Positions 44,117 through 53,309 of a DNA stretch of 64,000 nucleotides are shown here, one piece after another (position 1 is the first letter of the stretch; every line of letters starts with the position of its first letter). The DNA comes from Akkermansia muciniphila. GTDB lineage: Bacteria; Verrucomicrobiota; Verrucomicrobiia; Opitutales; Opitutaceae. The notes below the pieces were generated by a model, which was not told the DNA's origin, ran no database searches, and saw only the letters and a program-made list of their open reading frames with translations. The position numbers and the translations under genes are program-made. The stretch covers positions 25,044 to 89,043 of the forward strand of contig CAMCZZ010000015.1 in NCBI GenBank assembly GCA_945888375.1. The letters are read 5' to 3'.

Positions 44117-44350
44117 TTACTTGCCTGCCGGGGTGGTCGTCTTGGCCGGGGTCTTGGAGGCCTTTTCGCCGGTGCAGCAGCAGTCTTTGTCAACGCCGCA
44201 GACCTTGGCGTTATCCTTGATCGCGCAGCCGCAGGGGGCTTTGGCCGCTTTAGGGTCGGAAGACTTGCCCGGGGTGGCGTCGGCCGCAGAAGCGGCGGAA
44301 GCCAGGGCGAAGGCAGCAGCGAGGGTGAGGAGGAAGCGCAGATGATTCAT
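44117..44350 (-). CDS. small secreted Cys-rich peptide (77 aa)
   Basis: A 77-residue exported protein with a signal peptide (LRFLLTLAAAFALASAASAA). The mature peptide is Lys/Thr/Ala-rich and holds six Cys in the order Cys-x-Cys, eight residues, Cys, then Cys-Cys-Cys (PCGCAI, KVCGVDKDCCC). It could bind metal or form disulfides. ATG 44350 is chosen at the signal peptide; the upstream extension has no signal character. A terminator follows. It is isolated from its neighbours; I do not know a family name. Confidence 0.62.
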   Translation of the reverse strand: MNHLRFLLTLAAAFALASAASAADATPGKSSDPKAAKAPCGCAIKDNAKVCGVDKDCCCTGEKASKTPAKTTTPAGK

Positions 44351-44444
44351 GGGGGGATGGGAGGGTGAGAGTGGGTTGTGCAATTAGACCGGACCGGAAA
44401 CCCGGCCGCAGATTTTTACGCGTCCGGGCCTCCGTCGACTCCGC

Positions 44445-45641
44445 TTAGGGTGCCGGCGGCGGATTTTGCGCGCTTGAGATGAAACGCTCGATCCGATCAC
44501 AGGCCACCAACAGTTGCTCGTAACTCGTGGCAAAGCAGGCGCGGACATGACCGGTGCCATTGGCGCCGAAGGCAGTGCCGGGCACGACCGCGACTTTCTG
44601 CTCCCTGAGTAACCCGACCGCGAAATCTTTCTCCGTCATGCCGATACCTAGGGTGCTGGGGAAAGCGTAGAAACTGCCTCGGGGCGAGTGGCAGGTGAGA
44701 CCGATCTCATTAAAGCGGCGCACCACGAGGTCGCGGCGGCGGTGATACTGGTCGCGCATCTCGCACACGTTTTCCCAGCCGTTTTGCAGAGCCTCGAGCG
44801 CCGCCTCCTGGGCGATGATGGAAGCGCACATCATGGCGTATTGATGGACCTTCATCATGGCATCGATCAACTCGGCCGGCCCGCAGGCGTAGCCGATGCG
44901 CCAGCCGGTCATGGCAAAGGCCTTGGAGAAACCATGCAGGAAAATCGTGCGCTCCTGCATTCCGGGCAGGCTGGCGATGCTGGTATGCGTTCCCTCGAAA
45001 GTGAGTTCGGAATAAATCTCGTCACTCAGCACAAGCAGATCCTTCTCCCGGCAGAAGGCGGCTATCGCCTCCAACTGGACCCGATCGCAAGTGCCGCCCG
45101 TGGGGTTGCACGGGAGATTAAGCATGAGGATCTTGCAGCCCGGGACCCAAGCCGCACGCAAGGCCTCGGCCGTGAGCGCAAAGTTGTCTTTGGCGTAGGT
45201 TGGCACCGCGATGCCCTCGCCGTGCACGAGCGAGATGCTGGGGTGGTAGGAGACATAGCAGGGTTGATGATACATCACCTTGTCACCGGGATTGCAGAAG
45301 GCCCGGAAGGCCAGATCGAGCGCCTCGGAGACTCCCACCGTGATGATGATCTGATCCTCAGGCCGGTAATCGACGCCGAAGTGCGCGGTGACGTAGGTCG
45401 AGACCGCGCGGCGGAGTTCGAGCAAACCGAGGTTGGAGGTGTAGTAGGTTTTGCCTTCCTCGAGCGCGGTGATGGCCGCCTTGCGCACGTGCCAAGGGGT
45501 AACGAAGTCAGGCTCGCCAACCCCGAGGGATATAACGTCCTGGCCCTTCATTTTGGCCACAAGTTCGAAGAAGTCGCGAATGCCGCTTCTGGGCAGCGAC
45601 GCCACATGGCGCGCGACCCAGCGGTTGCCGGTGTTGCTCAT
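44445..45641 (-). CDS. class I/II pyridoxal-phosphate aminotransferase
   Basis: A 398-residue aminotransferase. SLGVGEPDF at the N-terminus, TVGVSEALDLAF, LNLPCNPTGGT and DEIYSELTFEG are fold-I landmarks. The PLP Lys is in GFSKAFAMTGWRIGYA, and the C-terminal 'HVRACFATSYEQL' holds the substrate-carboxylate Arg. The branch resembles aspartate/aromatic-type aminotransferases of Methanocaldococcus or Bacillus PatA; the substrate is not resolved. ATG 45641 has GGAG seven bases upstream. It follows the Lrp-type regulator by 13 bases, suggesting local control. Confidence 0.88.
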   Translation of the reverse strand: MSNTGNRWVARHVASLPRSGIRDFFELVAKMKGQDVISLGVGEPDFVTPWHVRKAAITALEEGKTYYTSNLGLLELRRAVSTYVTAHFGVDYRPEDQIIITVGVSEALDLAFRAFCNPGDKVMYHQPCYVSYHPSISLVHGEGIAVPTYAKDNFALTAEALRAAWVPGCKILMLNLPCNPTGGTCDRVQLEAIAAFCREKDLLVLSDEIYSELTFEGTHTSIASLPGMQERTIFLHGFSKAFAMTGWRIGYACGPAELIDAMMKVHQYAMMCASIIAQEAALEALQNGWENVCEMRDQYHRRRDLVVRRFNEIGLTCHSPRGSFYAFPSTLGIGMTEKDFAVGLLREQKVAVVPGTAFGANGTGHVRACFATSYEQLLVACDRIERFISSAQNPPPAP

Positions 45642-45654
45642 GAGAATACTCCGC

Positions 45655-46143
45655 TCAGGGGCTGACGTTGAGGCGGTCGCTGGGGCCTTCGCCATCGTCA
45701 AGACGGAAGCCGCCCTCTTTGTAGGAACGCAGCAAGAAGTGGGTGCTGGTGGAGAGCACCCCGCCGAAGGTGGATAGTTTCTCGGAAACGAAGGCCGCCG
45801 CTTTTTGGAGCGTGGGCGCGTTTACAAAAACGAGCAGGTCATACGCACCCGACATCAAATAACACGACTCGACCTCTTCAAATTGGCAAAGCCGCTCCGC
45901 CATACGGTTAAAACCGCCGCCACGCTCCGGCGTCAGCCGCACCTCGATGACCGCACGCACGGCCGCTCCGGCGGCCGCCTCGCGGGATAGATCGAGCACC
46001 GGACGCCAGCCGAGGAAGATTTTATCCTTTTTCAGCTGCTCCAGGTGCTGTTCGACTTCGGCGGCGGAAAGACCCGCGACCTGCGCCATCTGCGCAGTCG
46101 AGAGCCGGCCACCTTCGAGCAACAGCTTGAGAACGGGGTTCAT
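45655..46143 (-). CDS. Lrp/AsnC-family transcriptional regulator
   Basis: A 162-residue regulator: the first 50 residues are a helix-turn-helix (GGRLSTAQMAQVAGLSAAEV, EQHLEQLKKDKIFLGWRPVL) and the rest the RAM ligand-binding domain (VRAVIEVRLTPERGGGFNRM, CYLMSGAYDLLVFV). The DNA-binding domain is slightly degenerate relative to Lrp. The gene directly precedes an aminotransferase, so regulation by the amino acid that enzyme handles is plausible. ATG 46143 (MNPVLKLL) is preferred over the open frame further upstream. Confidence 0.87.
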   Translation of the reverse strand: MNPVLKLLLEGGRLSTAQMAQVAGLSAAEVEQHLEQLKKDKIFLGWRPVLDLSREAAAGAAVRAVIEVRLTPERGGGFNRMAERLCQFEEVESCYLMSGAYDLLVFVNAPTLQKAAAFVSEKLSTFGGVLSTSTHFLLRSYKEGGFRLDDGEGPSDRLNVSP

Positions 46144-46228
46144 GAGAGCACGGAGACCACTAGGACAAGCGCGCCGACGCCACACCAATTTTCCAACCGC
46201 ACCACAACCCGTCCAAGCACCAGACGCC

Positions 46229-46954
46229 TCAACCGATCAGCAACAACCGCCGCTGGCCGGGCGCGGTCGCCGGCGCGCGATGGACACAGGGTGGCACCGG
46301 GCAATCCGGATGCTCCACCGCGATGCGCCAGAGGCTGCCCACCCCAAAGCCGTAGGGCCGCGCACCCTCCGCCGGAGCGTAGTGAAGATCGTAACACGCC
46401 TCACTCAGATAGGTCGCAAAACCGGCGTCATCGGCCCCGCCAAACTCCCGCAGCAAGGCCGCGCGCGTCTCCGGCAGGTCGATGCGCCGGCAAGCGTCCT
46501 CATTGGGCAGGCCTTCGCTGGGCGGACCAAAATAAGTGCAAAGCCAGGTTGCCGCCGCCACCGGCGCCCGGTCGGCGTGATAGGAAAACACATCTGTTGC
46601 CACCACCCCGGCCTCTTCGTCCCGGGGGTAACCGTGGATGCAGTTGAGCGCGGGATCGAGGTCGTGCTCCCGCAAGCGCCGCAGATCCGCCAGCATGCAA
46701 TCGACCGCCACCCGCCCGGCCGGCCCCACCGGCAGGGCGAGGAGCCGTTCTTCGTCTAGTTCGGTGATCGCCTCACCATCCCCGTGGCCCAGCAGGCCCA
46801 CCACCTCGGCATAGTCACCCGGCAGGGTGCGTTCCCAACAGAGGGCATTGACCCCGTTCGCGAAGGGCGTGGCGAGCAGTTCGGCAAAGCTGCCCACCCG
46901 ACGGATTCGCGGGGAAACAGGCCGCCCATCAAGGGGAGCAAAAGGGGAGTGCAT
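46229..46954 (-). CDS. conserved hypothetical protein (possibly DUF1826-like)
   Basis: A 241-residue soluble protein. It begins with an Arg/Pro-rich leader, then 'NGVNALCWERTLPGDYAEVV'. A central 'CIHGYPRDEEAGVVATDVFSYH'-like section places several His and Cys together; the C-terminus reads GSLWRIAVEHPDCPVPPCVH then RAPATAPGQRRLLLIG. The final His-Arg-Ala-Pro and RRLLL resemble the DUF1826 ending, but I am not certain. No membrane segment or signal is visible. It lies upstream of the Lrp gene on the same strand and is divergent from ffh. Confidence 0.55.
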   Translation of the reverse strand: MHSPFAPLDGRPVSPRIRRVGSFAELLATPFANGVNALCWERTLPGDYAEVVGLLGHGDGEAITELDEERLLALPVGPAGRVAVDCMLADLRRLREHDLDPALNCIHGYPRDEEAGVVATDVFSYHADRAPVAAATWLCTYFGPPSEGLPNEDACRRIDLPETRAALLREFGGADDAGFATYLSEACYDLHYAPAEGARPYGFGVGSLWRIAVEHPDCPVPPCVHRAPATAPGQRRLLLIG

Positions 46955-47072
46955 GGAGTCTTCAGCCCAAAGAGGCCCGACCAGAAAGGCCAGCGCGCTT
47001 CACACGACCTGACTTTAGCCCCGCCCCTCGGCTTGCCAGCACACCAGACGCGGCCCACGTTGAACGATACCC

Positions 47073-48473
47073 ATGTTCGACTCGCTCACCGAAAAACTCT
47101 CCTCCGCCCTGCGGAACCTCCGCGGCGTCGGCCAGCTGTCCGAGGCCAACATGGAGGCCGCCCTGCAAGAAGTCCGCACCGCCCTGCTCTCCGCCGACGT
47201 GCACTTTAAAGTGACCCGCGAGTTCATCGAGCGCGTGAAGACCAAGTGCGTTGGCCAGGAGGTGTTGAAAGGCGTCACGCCCGGCCAGCAGATCGTCAAA
47301 ATCATCCACGACGAACTCGTCGCCCTGCTCGGCGAAGGCTCCACCGCTCTCTCCGCCGCCCGCCCGCTGAAAATCCTCCTCGTCGGTCTCCATGGCTCGG
47401 GCAAAACCACTTCCACCGCCAAGCTCGGCCGCCTCCTGAAGAAAAAGGGCTACAACCAACCCTTCGCCGTCGCCTGCGACATCTACCGCCCCGCCGCCAT
47501 CGACCAGCTCGAGATCCTTTGCAAACAGGAGGAACTGGGCTTCTACGCCGATCGCGCCTCGCGCGACGTCCCCGCCATCGGCGCCACCGGCCTCGATGCC
47601 GCCCGCGCCGCCGGAGCTGACCTGATCCTGTTCGACACCGCCGGCCGCCTCCAGATCGACTCCGACCTGATCGAAGAGGTTAAAAAACTCCGCACCCGCG
47701 TGCAGCCCGACGAGATCCTACTCGTTGCCGACGGCGCCCTCGGCCAGGAGGCGGTCAACGTCGCCCGCACCTTCCACGAGGCCCTCCAACTCACCGGCCT
47801 CATCCTCACCAAACTCGACGGCGACGCGCGCGGCGGCGCCGCCCTTTCAATAAAGTCGATCACCGGGGTCCCAATCAAATTCGTCGGCACCGGCGAGAAG
47901 ACCTCTGGATTCGAGATCTTCCATCCCGACCGCCTCGCCTCCCGCATCCTTGGCATGGGCGACGTCGTGTCGCTGGTCGAGAAGGCCGCCGAGGTGATCG
48001 ACGAAAAGGAGGCGGAGAAGATGGCCGAGAAAATGCGCAAGGCCGACTTCACCCTGGAGGACTTCCTCGCGCAGATGCAGCAGATCAAAAAACTCGGTTC
48101 CATCGGCGGCCTGATGGGCATGATGCCCGGCATGGGCGGCATGAAAATCGACGAGGACGCGGCCGAGCACGGTATGAAAAAAACCGAGGCCATCATCCTT
48201 TCCATGACGCATCAGGAGCGGCGCAAGCCCGACGTCTTGAACGGCTCCCGCCGCCTGCGCATCGCCAACGGCGCGGGGGTCAAGGTGGTCGACGTGAACC
48301 AGCTGCTGAAGCAGTTTCAGCAGATGCAGCAGATGATGAAGATGATGAAGGGAGGCGGCTCCAAGAAGATGATGCGCCAGATGGAGCAGATGCAGCGCAA
48401 GGCCGGTGGCGGAGGCGGTCGCGGAGGCCCAGGCGGGTTTGGCGGCTTCGGCGGGGGCATGCCGCGTTTTTAA
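47073..48473 (+). CDS. ffh: signal recognition particle protein (SRP54)
   Basis: A 466-residue GTPase that binds 4.5S RNA and delivers ribosome-nascent chains to FtsY. The N domain covers residues 1-90; G1 is [15 protein letters not shown] near 106; DTAGRLQ is near 188; [13 protein letters not shown] near 246. The Met/Gly-rich M domain ([21 protein letters not shown]) ends in a Gly-rich tail. ATG 47073 gives the canonical [13 protein letters not shown] start. No SRP RNA gene was seen in the surrounding intergenic sequence. Confidence 0.96.
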   Translation: MFDSLTEKLSSALRNLRGVGQLSEANMEAALQEVRTALLSADVHFKVTREFIERVKTKCVGQEVLKGVTPGQQIVKIIHDELVALLGEGSTALSAARPLKILLVGLHGSGKTTSTAKLGRLLKKKGYNQPFAVACDIYRPAAIDQLEILCKQEELGFYADRASRDVPAIGATGLDAARAAGADLILFDTAGRLQIDSDLIEEVKKLRTRVQPDEILLVADGALGQEAVNVARTFHEALQLTGLILTKLDGDARGGAALSIKSITGVPIKFVGTGEKTSGFEIFHPDRLASRILGMGDVVSLVEKAAEVIDEKEAEKMAEKMRKADFTLEDFLAQMQQIKKLGSIGGLMGMMPGMGGMKIDEDAAEHGMKKTEAIILSMTHQERRKPDVLNGSRRLRIANGAGVKVVDVNQLLKQFQQMQQMMKMMKGGGSKKMMRQMEQMQRKAGGGGGRGGPGGFGGFGGGMPRF

Positions 48474-48522
48474 CGCCGGCCCTTCGGCTGCCTAGCCTGG
48501 ACCGGGCGAGACGATACGGAGC

Positions 48523-49530
48523 TCAACCGACCGCCGCCGTCTTTTTCAGCGCCCACCGCGCGGCCATCGCGCCGTGCAGGGTGAGTTGCAGCGGGTGGTA
48601 GATCAGTAACGGTAGCAAAATCAACCCGGTGCGTGGATCCCCGGCGAAAATCACGCCGGCCAGCGGCACGCCGGACGCGAGGGTCTTTTGCACCGCGCAA
48701 AACTCCGCCGCGATGCCGTCACCCGCCTTCAGGCCCATCGCCCGCACCAGCATGCGCGTGACGCAGGTCGCCGCCACGAACAGGCCGCCCGCGATGGCCA
48801 GCGCTAGCAGCGGCAGGGTAATGCCGTGCGCGGTCCAGACCTTGCCTTTGGAGGCGTCGCAGAACGCCGCGAAGACGATGAAGAGGATCACCGCCGTGCT
48901 CAGTGTGCCGAGGCGCTTTTTGTGTGCCGTCGCCCAAGCGCCGAGCCGCAGGCGGAGCAGTTGCCCGACCAGCAGTGGCGCGAGGATGAGCTTCAATAAC
49001 TCCACGATGATTTTGCCCGCCTCCACCCCGCCGCCCGCTCCGCCTAGGGTCACGCCCTGCAACTCCAGCGAGAGCGCGAGCAGTGCCGGGGTGAGCACGA
49101 TGCCGAGCAGACTAGAGAGCACCGCGTTGCAGATGGCGCCGGCGGTATTGCCGCCCGCGCTGGCGGTGAGGACCGCCGCCGAGGAGACGGTGGAGGGCAG
49201 CACGCTGAGGTAAACGAGGCCGAGGCGCAGCTCGTCCGGCAACCAGCGGCCCACCAGCGCGGCCACGACCAAACCCAGCAGGGGAAACCCGACAAAAGTC
49301 ATGCCCTGCACTACCGAATGCAACCGCACCTGACCGATGGCCGCACGCATCGCCGCGGTCGGCAGCAGCAGCCCCTGCAGCGCGAAGACCAGGCCAACCC
49401 CAAGCTTGGTTGTGATTTCGGGCCGTAACCAGCCTCCCTTGCTGGCGATGGCCGGCGCGAACCAAGCGAGGGCGAAAGCCACCGGCAATAGACAGACGAA
49501 CCAGTGTTGGGCCCAGATCTTCTTAAACAT
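48523..49530 (-). CDS. bile acid:sodium symporter family protein
   Basis: A 335-residue membrane protein with nine to ten hydrophobic helices, matching the SBF-like YfeH/SLC10A7 family. 'LLPVAFALAWFAPAIA', QGLLLPTAAM, VLPSTVSSAAVLTASAGGN and 'EFCAVQKTLASGVPLAGVIF' are family blocks; the last resembles the signature of the yeast/YfeH group. The transported solute is unknown. ATG 49530 precedes the first helix. It follows murJ on the same strand with a 77-base gap. Confidence 0.85.
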   Translation of the reverse strand: MFKKIWAQHWFVCLLPVAFALAWFAPAIASKGGWLRPEITTKLGVGLVFALQGLLLPTAAMRAAIGQVRLHSVVQGMTFVGFPLLGLVVAALVGRWLPDELRLGLVYLSVLPSTVSSAAVLTASAGGNTAGAICNAVLSSLLGIVLTPALLALSLELQGVTLGGAGGGVEAGKIIVELLKLILAPLLVGQLLRLRLGAWATAHKKRLGTLSTAVILFIVFAAFCDASKGKVWTAHGITLPLLALAIAGGLFVAATCVTRMLVRAMGLKAGDGIAAEFCAVQKTLASGVPLAGVIFAGDPRTGLILLPLLIYHPLQLTLHGAMAARWALKKTAAVG

Positions 49531-49607
49531 GCCTTGGGTTAAAACGAACCGGCGCTCAGCCAACAGCCTAAACCGCGGTTTAGCTTGGCCGCCCCCAACG
49601 CTGCGCC

Positions 49608-51224
49608 TCACGCACCGGAGGCGTCGTCTCGGTCCCGACGCTCAAGACCGAGTTTTCTTTGCACCAAGGCCGCCAACTCGTCGCGCCCTTCCACGCGCAA
49701 CGCCCAAGCCGCGCCGGCAAACACCACCAGTCCCGCCCCCACGCAAACCAGCAGCCCAGCAGCTTCGCGCCACCCGCCGAGCCCGACCCAGGCCAACCAC
49801 CCGCGCCGCACCAAGAACACCCCGGCTCCCATCGCGACGGATGCCCCCAGCACCTTGAGCAGGTGCCCTCGCAGCGGACCAAAGCCCAGCGCCGGCGCGA
49901 GCCGGTATAAACGCATTTGCAAGTAACCCGCCTGGACCATGACCGCAAAGGTCGCGGCCAAGGCCAGCCCGGTCACCCCGAGCGGTCCCATTAAGAGGAG
50001 GCTCGCCACCACGTTGGCAGCAAAACTCCAAATGGCCGCGCGGACCGGAGTGCGGGTGTCTTTGTGCGCATAAAAAGCCCGCAGCGCCAGACTCACAAAA
50101 GCGAGGCAAGGCAGGGCGAGTGCGCCCACCCCGACCACCGGGGCCATGACCGCGGTGTCGGCGGCGGTAAAGGCTCCGCGTTGGAACAACACCCGGCTGA
50201 TGGGCTCGGCCAAAACCGCCAGCCCGAACGCCGCTGGGACATTAATCAAAAGAATCAGCCGCATGCCCTCGCGATAATCCGCAGCGAGTAAATCCGCGCG
50301 GCCGTCAGCCGCATGCCGGGCGATTCGCGGAAAAAACACCGTCGAGACCGCGATGGCAAAAACGCCGATAGGGAGCTCCATCAAACGCGTGGAAAGATTC
50401 AGAATCGTCGCCGCGGCATCATCGACCGAGAGCGCAAAGAGCCGGGAAAGGGTGGTGTTAACCAAATAGATCGCCGAGCTGAAGAGCGTCGGCACCATAA
50501 GCAGGGCGATTTGCCGGACGCCCGCGCTTCGCACCGGGGCAAAACCCGGGCGCCAGCCGAGTCGCATGAGCGCAAACCCGGGCGCGAGCATCTGCAGCGC
50601 GCCGCCGAGCAGCACGCCGGCGCAGAGCCAGTCCATGCGACCATCCGCGTCTCCCGCCGCGACCCGCCAGGCACCCGCCACCAAGAGGCCGATCATGGAA
50701 AGATTCAGCCAGACCGGATTAAGCGCCGGCTCCAGGAAATGGCCGCGGGTCTGCAGGGCCGCGCTGAAGACGGCCGCCAGACACACCGTCACCAGATAGG
50801 GAAACAAGATCACGCCCAACCGCGCTCCCGCCGCCCAGCGCGCAACCGTGTCAGGCGCGATGCCCGCCGTCTCCAACCAAGGCGCCCACCAAGCATACGC
50901 CCCCAGCCCGAGCATCGCGAAGAGCACGATCGCCCCGGTGGCGAGCAGCGTCCAGCTCGCCACCTCGCTGACCAGGCGCAGCGCCCCCGCCTCGCCGTTT
51001 TTACGGGTCTCCTCCTGCAACGTCGGCACCAACGCGGCGGTAAGCGCACCCTCCCCCAACAAGCGCCGGAAAAGGTTGGGCAGGGTGAAGGCGGTAACGA
51101 AAGCCGACGCCAGCGCGCTGGCCCCGAAGACGGCCGTGATCGTCATATCCCGCAAGAGACCGAGCACACGGGAGAGCAGAGTGACCCCCGAGACGACCCC
51201 TACGTTGCGCAGTGCCTGGCCCAT
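49608..51224 (-). CDS. murJ: lipid II flippase MurJ
   Basis: A 538-residue MATE-like membrane protein of the MviN family, which flips the peptidoglycan precursor lipid II. 'GVTLLSRVLGLLRDMTITAV', FVTAFTLPNLFRRLLGEGAL, ALVPTL and the repeated pairs of hydrophobic helices are diagnostic; Arg residues in the first helical hairpin are conserved. The C-terminus is short, charged and cytosolic. It lies downstream of the LysR regulator by 33 bases and upstream of the SBF transporter, though a common function is not apparent. Confidence 0.94.
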   Translation of the reverse strand: MGQALRNVGVVSGVTLLSRVLGLLRDMTITAVFGASALASAFVTAFTLPNLFRRLLGEGALTAALVPTLQEETRKNGEAGALRLVSEVASWTLLATGAIVLFAMLGLGAYAWWAPWLETAGIAPDTVARWAAGARLGVILFPYLVTVCLAAVFSAALQTRGHFLEPALNPVWLNLSMIGLLVAGAWRVAAGDADGRMDWLCAGVLLGGALQMLAPGFALMRLGWRPGFAPVRSAGVRQIALLMVPTLFSSAIYLVNTTLSRLFALSVDDAAATILNLSTRLMELPIGVFAIAVSTVFFPRIARHAADGRADLLAADYREGMRLILLINVPAAFGLAVLAEPISRVLFQRGAFTAADTAVMAPVVGVGALALPCLAFVSLALRAFYAHKDTRTPVRAAIWSFAANVVASLLLMGPLGVTGLALAATFAVMVQAGYLQMRLYRLAPALGFGPLRGHLLKVLGASVAMGAGVFLVRRGWLAWVGLGGWREAAGLLVCVGAGLVVFAGAAWALRVEGRDELAALVQRKLGLERRDRDDASGA

Positions 51225-51257
51225 GGGATTAAAGAAGCCGGCCTCGCCTGCGCCGTC

Positions 51258-52160
51258 TTATTCAGCGGAGGAGGAGCCAAGGTCGAGCGCGAGGGTCTCG
51301 ATAAATTTCCGCATGGCCGGCGTAAGCACGCGCCCTTTGCGGTGCAAAATAGCCAGTGGCCGCGTAAACTCCTTACCCTTGAGCGAGAGCATCGCCAAAG
51401 TGCCCCCGCGCACTTCCTGCTGCACCGTGGCCTGCGGGACGATGGCGATACCGTGGTCGATCTCGACCGCCCGCTTCACCGTCTCGATGTTATCGAACTC
51501 CATCACGGGTTCGCAGTTCTCCAACTTGTGCTCGCGGAAAATTTGATCAACCGCCTTGCGGGTGGGTATGTCGGGATCGAAACCGATAAACTTATGCCCC
51601 GCCAGCTCCGCCACCGCGACGGTAGCACGCTTGGCCAAAGGATGCTGAGGCGGCGTGATCAGCACCAACCGGTCATTACGAAAAGGCAGGACCTCGATCT
51701 GGCGCTGCTTCTGGGGAAATGCCACCAGACCGAAATCGACCGAGTTGTGCAGAACATCCTCATACACCAGGTTGCTGCGCCGATACTCGATCCGCACATT
51801 GACGGACGGGTAATCGTGAAGGAATTTTTTGATGTAGGGAGGCAACTCGTGGAGCCCGATCGAGTATATCGTCGAGATCCGGATCGTCCCGCTGATCACC
51901 TTCTTCAACTCCTGCAAATCGCTCTCCAGCTTATCGTAAGTATGCAGGATTTCCTTGGCCGATTCGTAAACCTGGTAACCTTCCCGGGTGAGTTGAAACT
52001 GCTTCTGGCTGCGATCGATCAGGAGCGCCTTAAAGTGCTTTTCCATCGCCCGCGCCTGCTGGCTGACCGCCGACTGGGTGATGCCGTTGATTTTGGCGGC
52101 CTTGGAAAAACTCTTCGTCTCGACGAGGTCGGCGAAGATTTTGAAGTTGTCGATTTGCAT
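51258..52160 (-). CDS. LysR-family transcriptional regulator
   Basis: A 300-residue regulator. The N-terminal winged helix reads MQIDNFKIFADLVETKSFSK, AAKINGITQSAVSQQARAME and the family wing (LTREGYQVYESAKEIL). The remainder is a periplasmic-binding-like sensor domain with 'DFGLVAFPQKQRQIEVLPF'. The target is unknown: it is divergent from yggS across 79 bases and precedes murJ. A short palindrome at 52189 could be its binding site. Base composition is lower in GC than neighbours, but not strikingly. Confidence 0.92.
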   Translation of the reverse strand: MQIDNFKIFADLVETKSFSKAAKINGITQSAVSQQARAMEKHFKALLIDRSQKQFQLTREGYQVYESAKEILHTYDKLESDLQELKKVISGTIRISTIYSIGLHELPPYIKKFLHDYPSVNVRIEYRRSNLVYEDVLHNSVDFGLVAFPQKQRQIEVLPFRNDRLVLITPPQHPLAKRATVAVAELAGHKFIGFDPDIPTRKAVDQIFREHKLENCEPVMEFDNIETVKRAVEIDHGIAIVPQATVQQEVRGGTLAMLSLKGKEFTRPLAILHRKGRVLTPAMRKFIETLALDLGSSSAE

Positions 52161-52188
52161 GAGGTGGACGCGACCAGAAAGGTGTCCT

Positions 52189-52204
52189 AGCTATAAATGT
52201 AGCT
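52189..52204. promoter_or_regulatory. possible LysR-type operator
   Basis: AGCTA and TAGCT flank TAAATG, a small interrupted palindrome in the lysR-yggS divergent region. It overlaps a TATAAAT that could be a -10 element for yggS. A LysR target is inferred from position and symmetry only. Confidence 0.4.
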
Positions 52205-52239
52205 TATTCGCCTGCAACCGCGAAAACGTCTCTTTTCCC

Positions 52240-52941
52240 ATGCTCACTTATGAAGAATTCTGTTTGCGCGCCGACGAGGTCGAGGCGCGCATCGCTGCGG
52301 CCTGCCGCGCCGCCGGCCGGCCCGCTGAGGCCGTCCGCCTTCTGCCGGTGACCAAAACCCACCCAGCCGAGGCGGCCGTCCACGCCGCCCGCCGGGGCTT
52401 GGGCGCGGTTGCGGAAAACCGCGTCCAGGAGGCCGCCGCCAAACGGCCCCTCGCCCCCGCCGGCCTGCGTTGGGAACTCATCGGTCATCTCCAGAGCAAC
52501 AAGTCCCGACTGGCCGCCGAGACCTTCGATTGCATCCAGAGCGTTGATTCGGAGAAACTAGCCCGGCACCTCGACCGCGCCGCGACCGAAAACGGCCGGC
52601 GGCTCGCCGTCCTGCTCCAGATCAACGCAGGTCGCGACCCGGCCAAATTCGGGGCCGAGCTGGAAGACGCCCCCCGCCTGCTGGAAACCGCCTGCGGTTG
52701 CCAGGGCTTGCGCGTAGAAGGCCTCATGACCATCGCCCCGCTAGGCGTTAATCCCGAGGAAACCGCTGAACTGGCACGCCGCACCTTTGCCAACTTGCGC
52801 GAGCTTCGCGACGCCCTGGCCAGTCGCTTTGGCCAAACTCTGCCCGAACTCTCGATGGGCATGAGCGGAGACCTGGAACTGGCGGTCGCAGCGGGCAGCA
52901 CCTGCGTGCGGGTCGGCACCGCGCTTTTCGGGTCACGCTAG
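52240..52941 (+). CDS. YggS-family PLP homeostasis protein
   Basis: A 233-residue single-domain PLP-binding protein of the YggS/PROSC family that buffers free pyridoxal phosphate. The PLP Lys is Lys39 in PVTKTHP. GAVAENRVQEA, WELIGHLQSNK and 'LSMGMSGDLELAVAAGSTCV' with RVGTALFG complete the family pattern. Its location near pdxA is not close enough to imply a shared operon. The ATG at 52240 begins MLTYEEFCLRAD; the upstream open frame overlaps the LysR gene and is spurious. Confidence 0.94.
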   Translation: MLTYEEFCLRADEVEARIAAACRAAGRPAEAVRLLPVTKTHPAEAAVHAARRGLGAVAENRVQEAAAKRPLAPAGLRWELIGHLQSNKSRLAAETFDCIQSVDSEKLARHLDRAATENGRRLAVLLQINAGRDPAKFGAELEDAPRLLETACGCQGLRVEGLMTIAPLGVNPEETAELARRTFANLRELRDALASRFGQTLPELSMGMSGDLELAVAAGSTCVRVGTALFGSR

Positions 52942-53309
52942 TTTGAAAAGTTGGCACACCCCACCCTAGGGCCAACTTGAGCCAGCCAGCGCAGTCGACC
53001 GACTCCTCAATGCACGGGCGCTGTCTTCCCGCAAATCCGATGGCTCGTGAATGGGGCAACCCAGACTCGGCCAAGGCGACCGAGGCGGAGCAGGCCCATC
53101 CGGACCATGCCGCCGGGGTCCACGCCGGCCCAGCGTGATTTACCTCTCACCCGCAGGGCGGATGCAGAGCGCCGAGATAGTCTGAAGAAAGCGCCCGGCC
53201 CTTCCTCCCTGAATATTGAATTTGATGCTGGCTTACAAAGCAGGCAGGCAATGAGACCCTGTTCCGCCCGCGCCGTCCCTCGACAGCGCGAGCGGAGTCG
53301 TTTTGGTCT
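52942..53309. other. intergenic region without a recognisable gene
   Basis: This 368-base gap begins with a hairpin (AAGTTGGC at 52948-52955 / GCCAACTT at 52971-52978, no T-run) after yggS. The rest shows no tRNA-like fold or conserved frame that I can defend. A short promoter-like AT segment lies near 53213-53227 (TGAATATTGAATTTG). Confidence 0.5.

Noticed and set aside
52078..52239. Upstream extension of yggS
   Set aside because: It runs antisense through the start of the LysR gene and adds sequence unlike the family.
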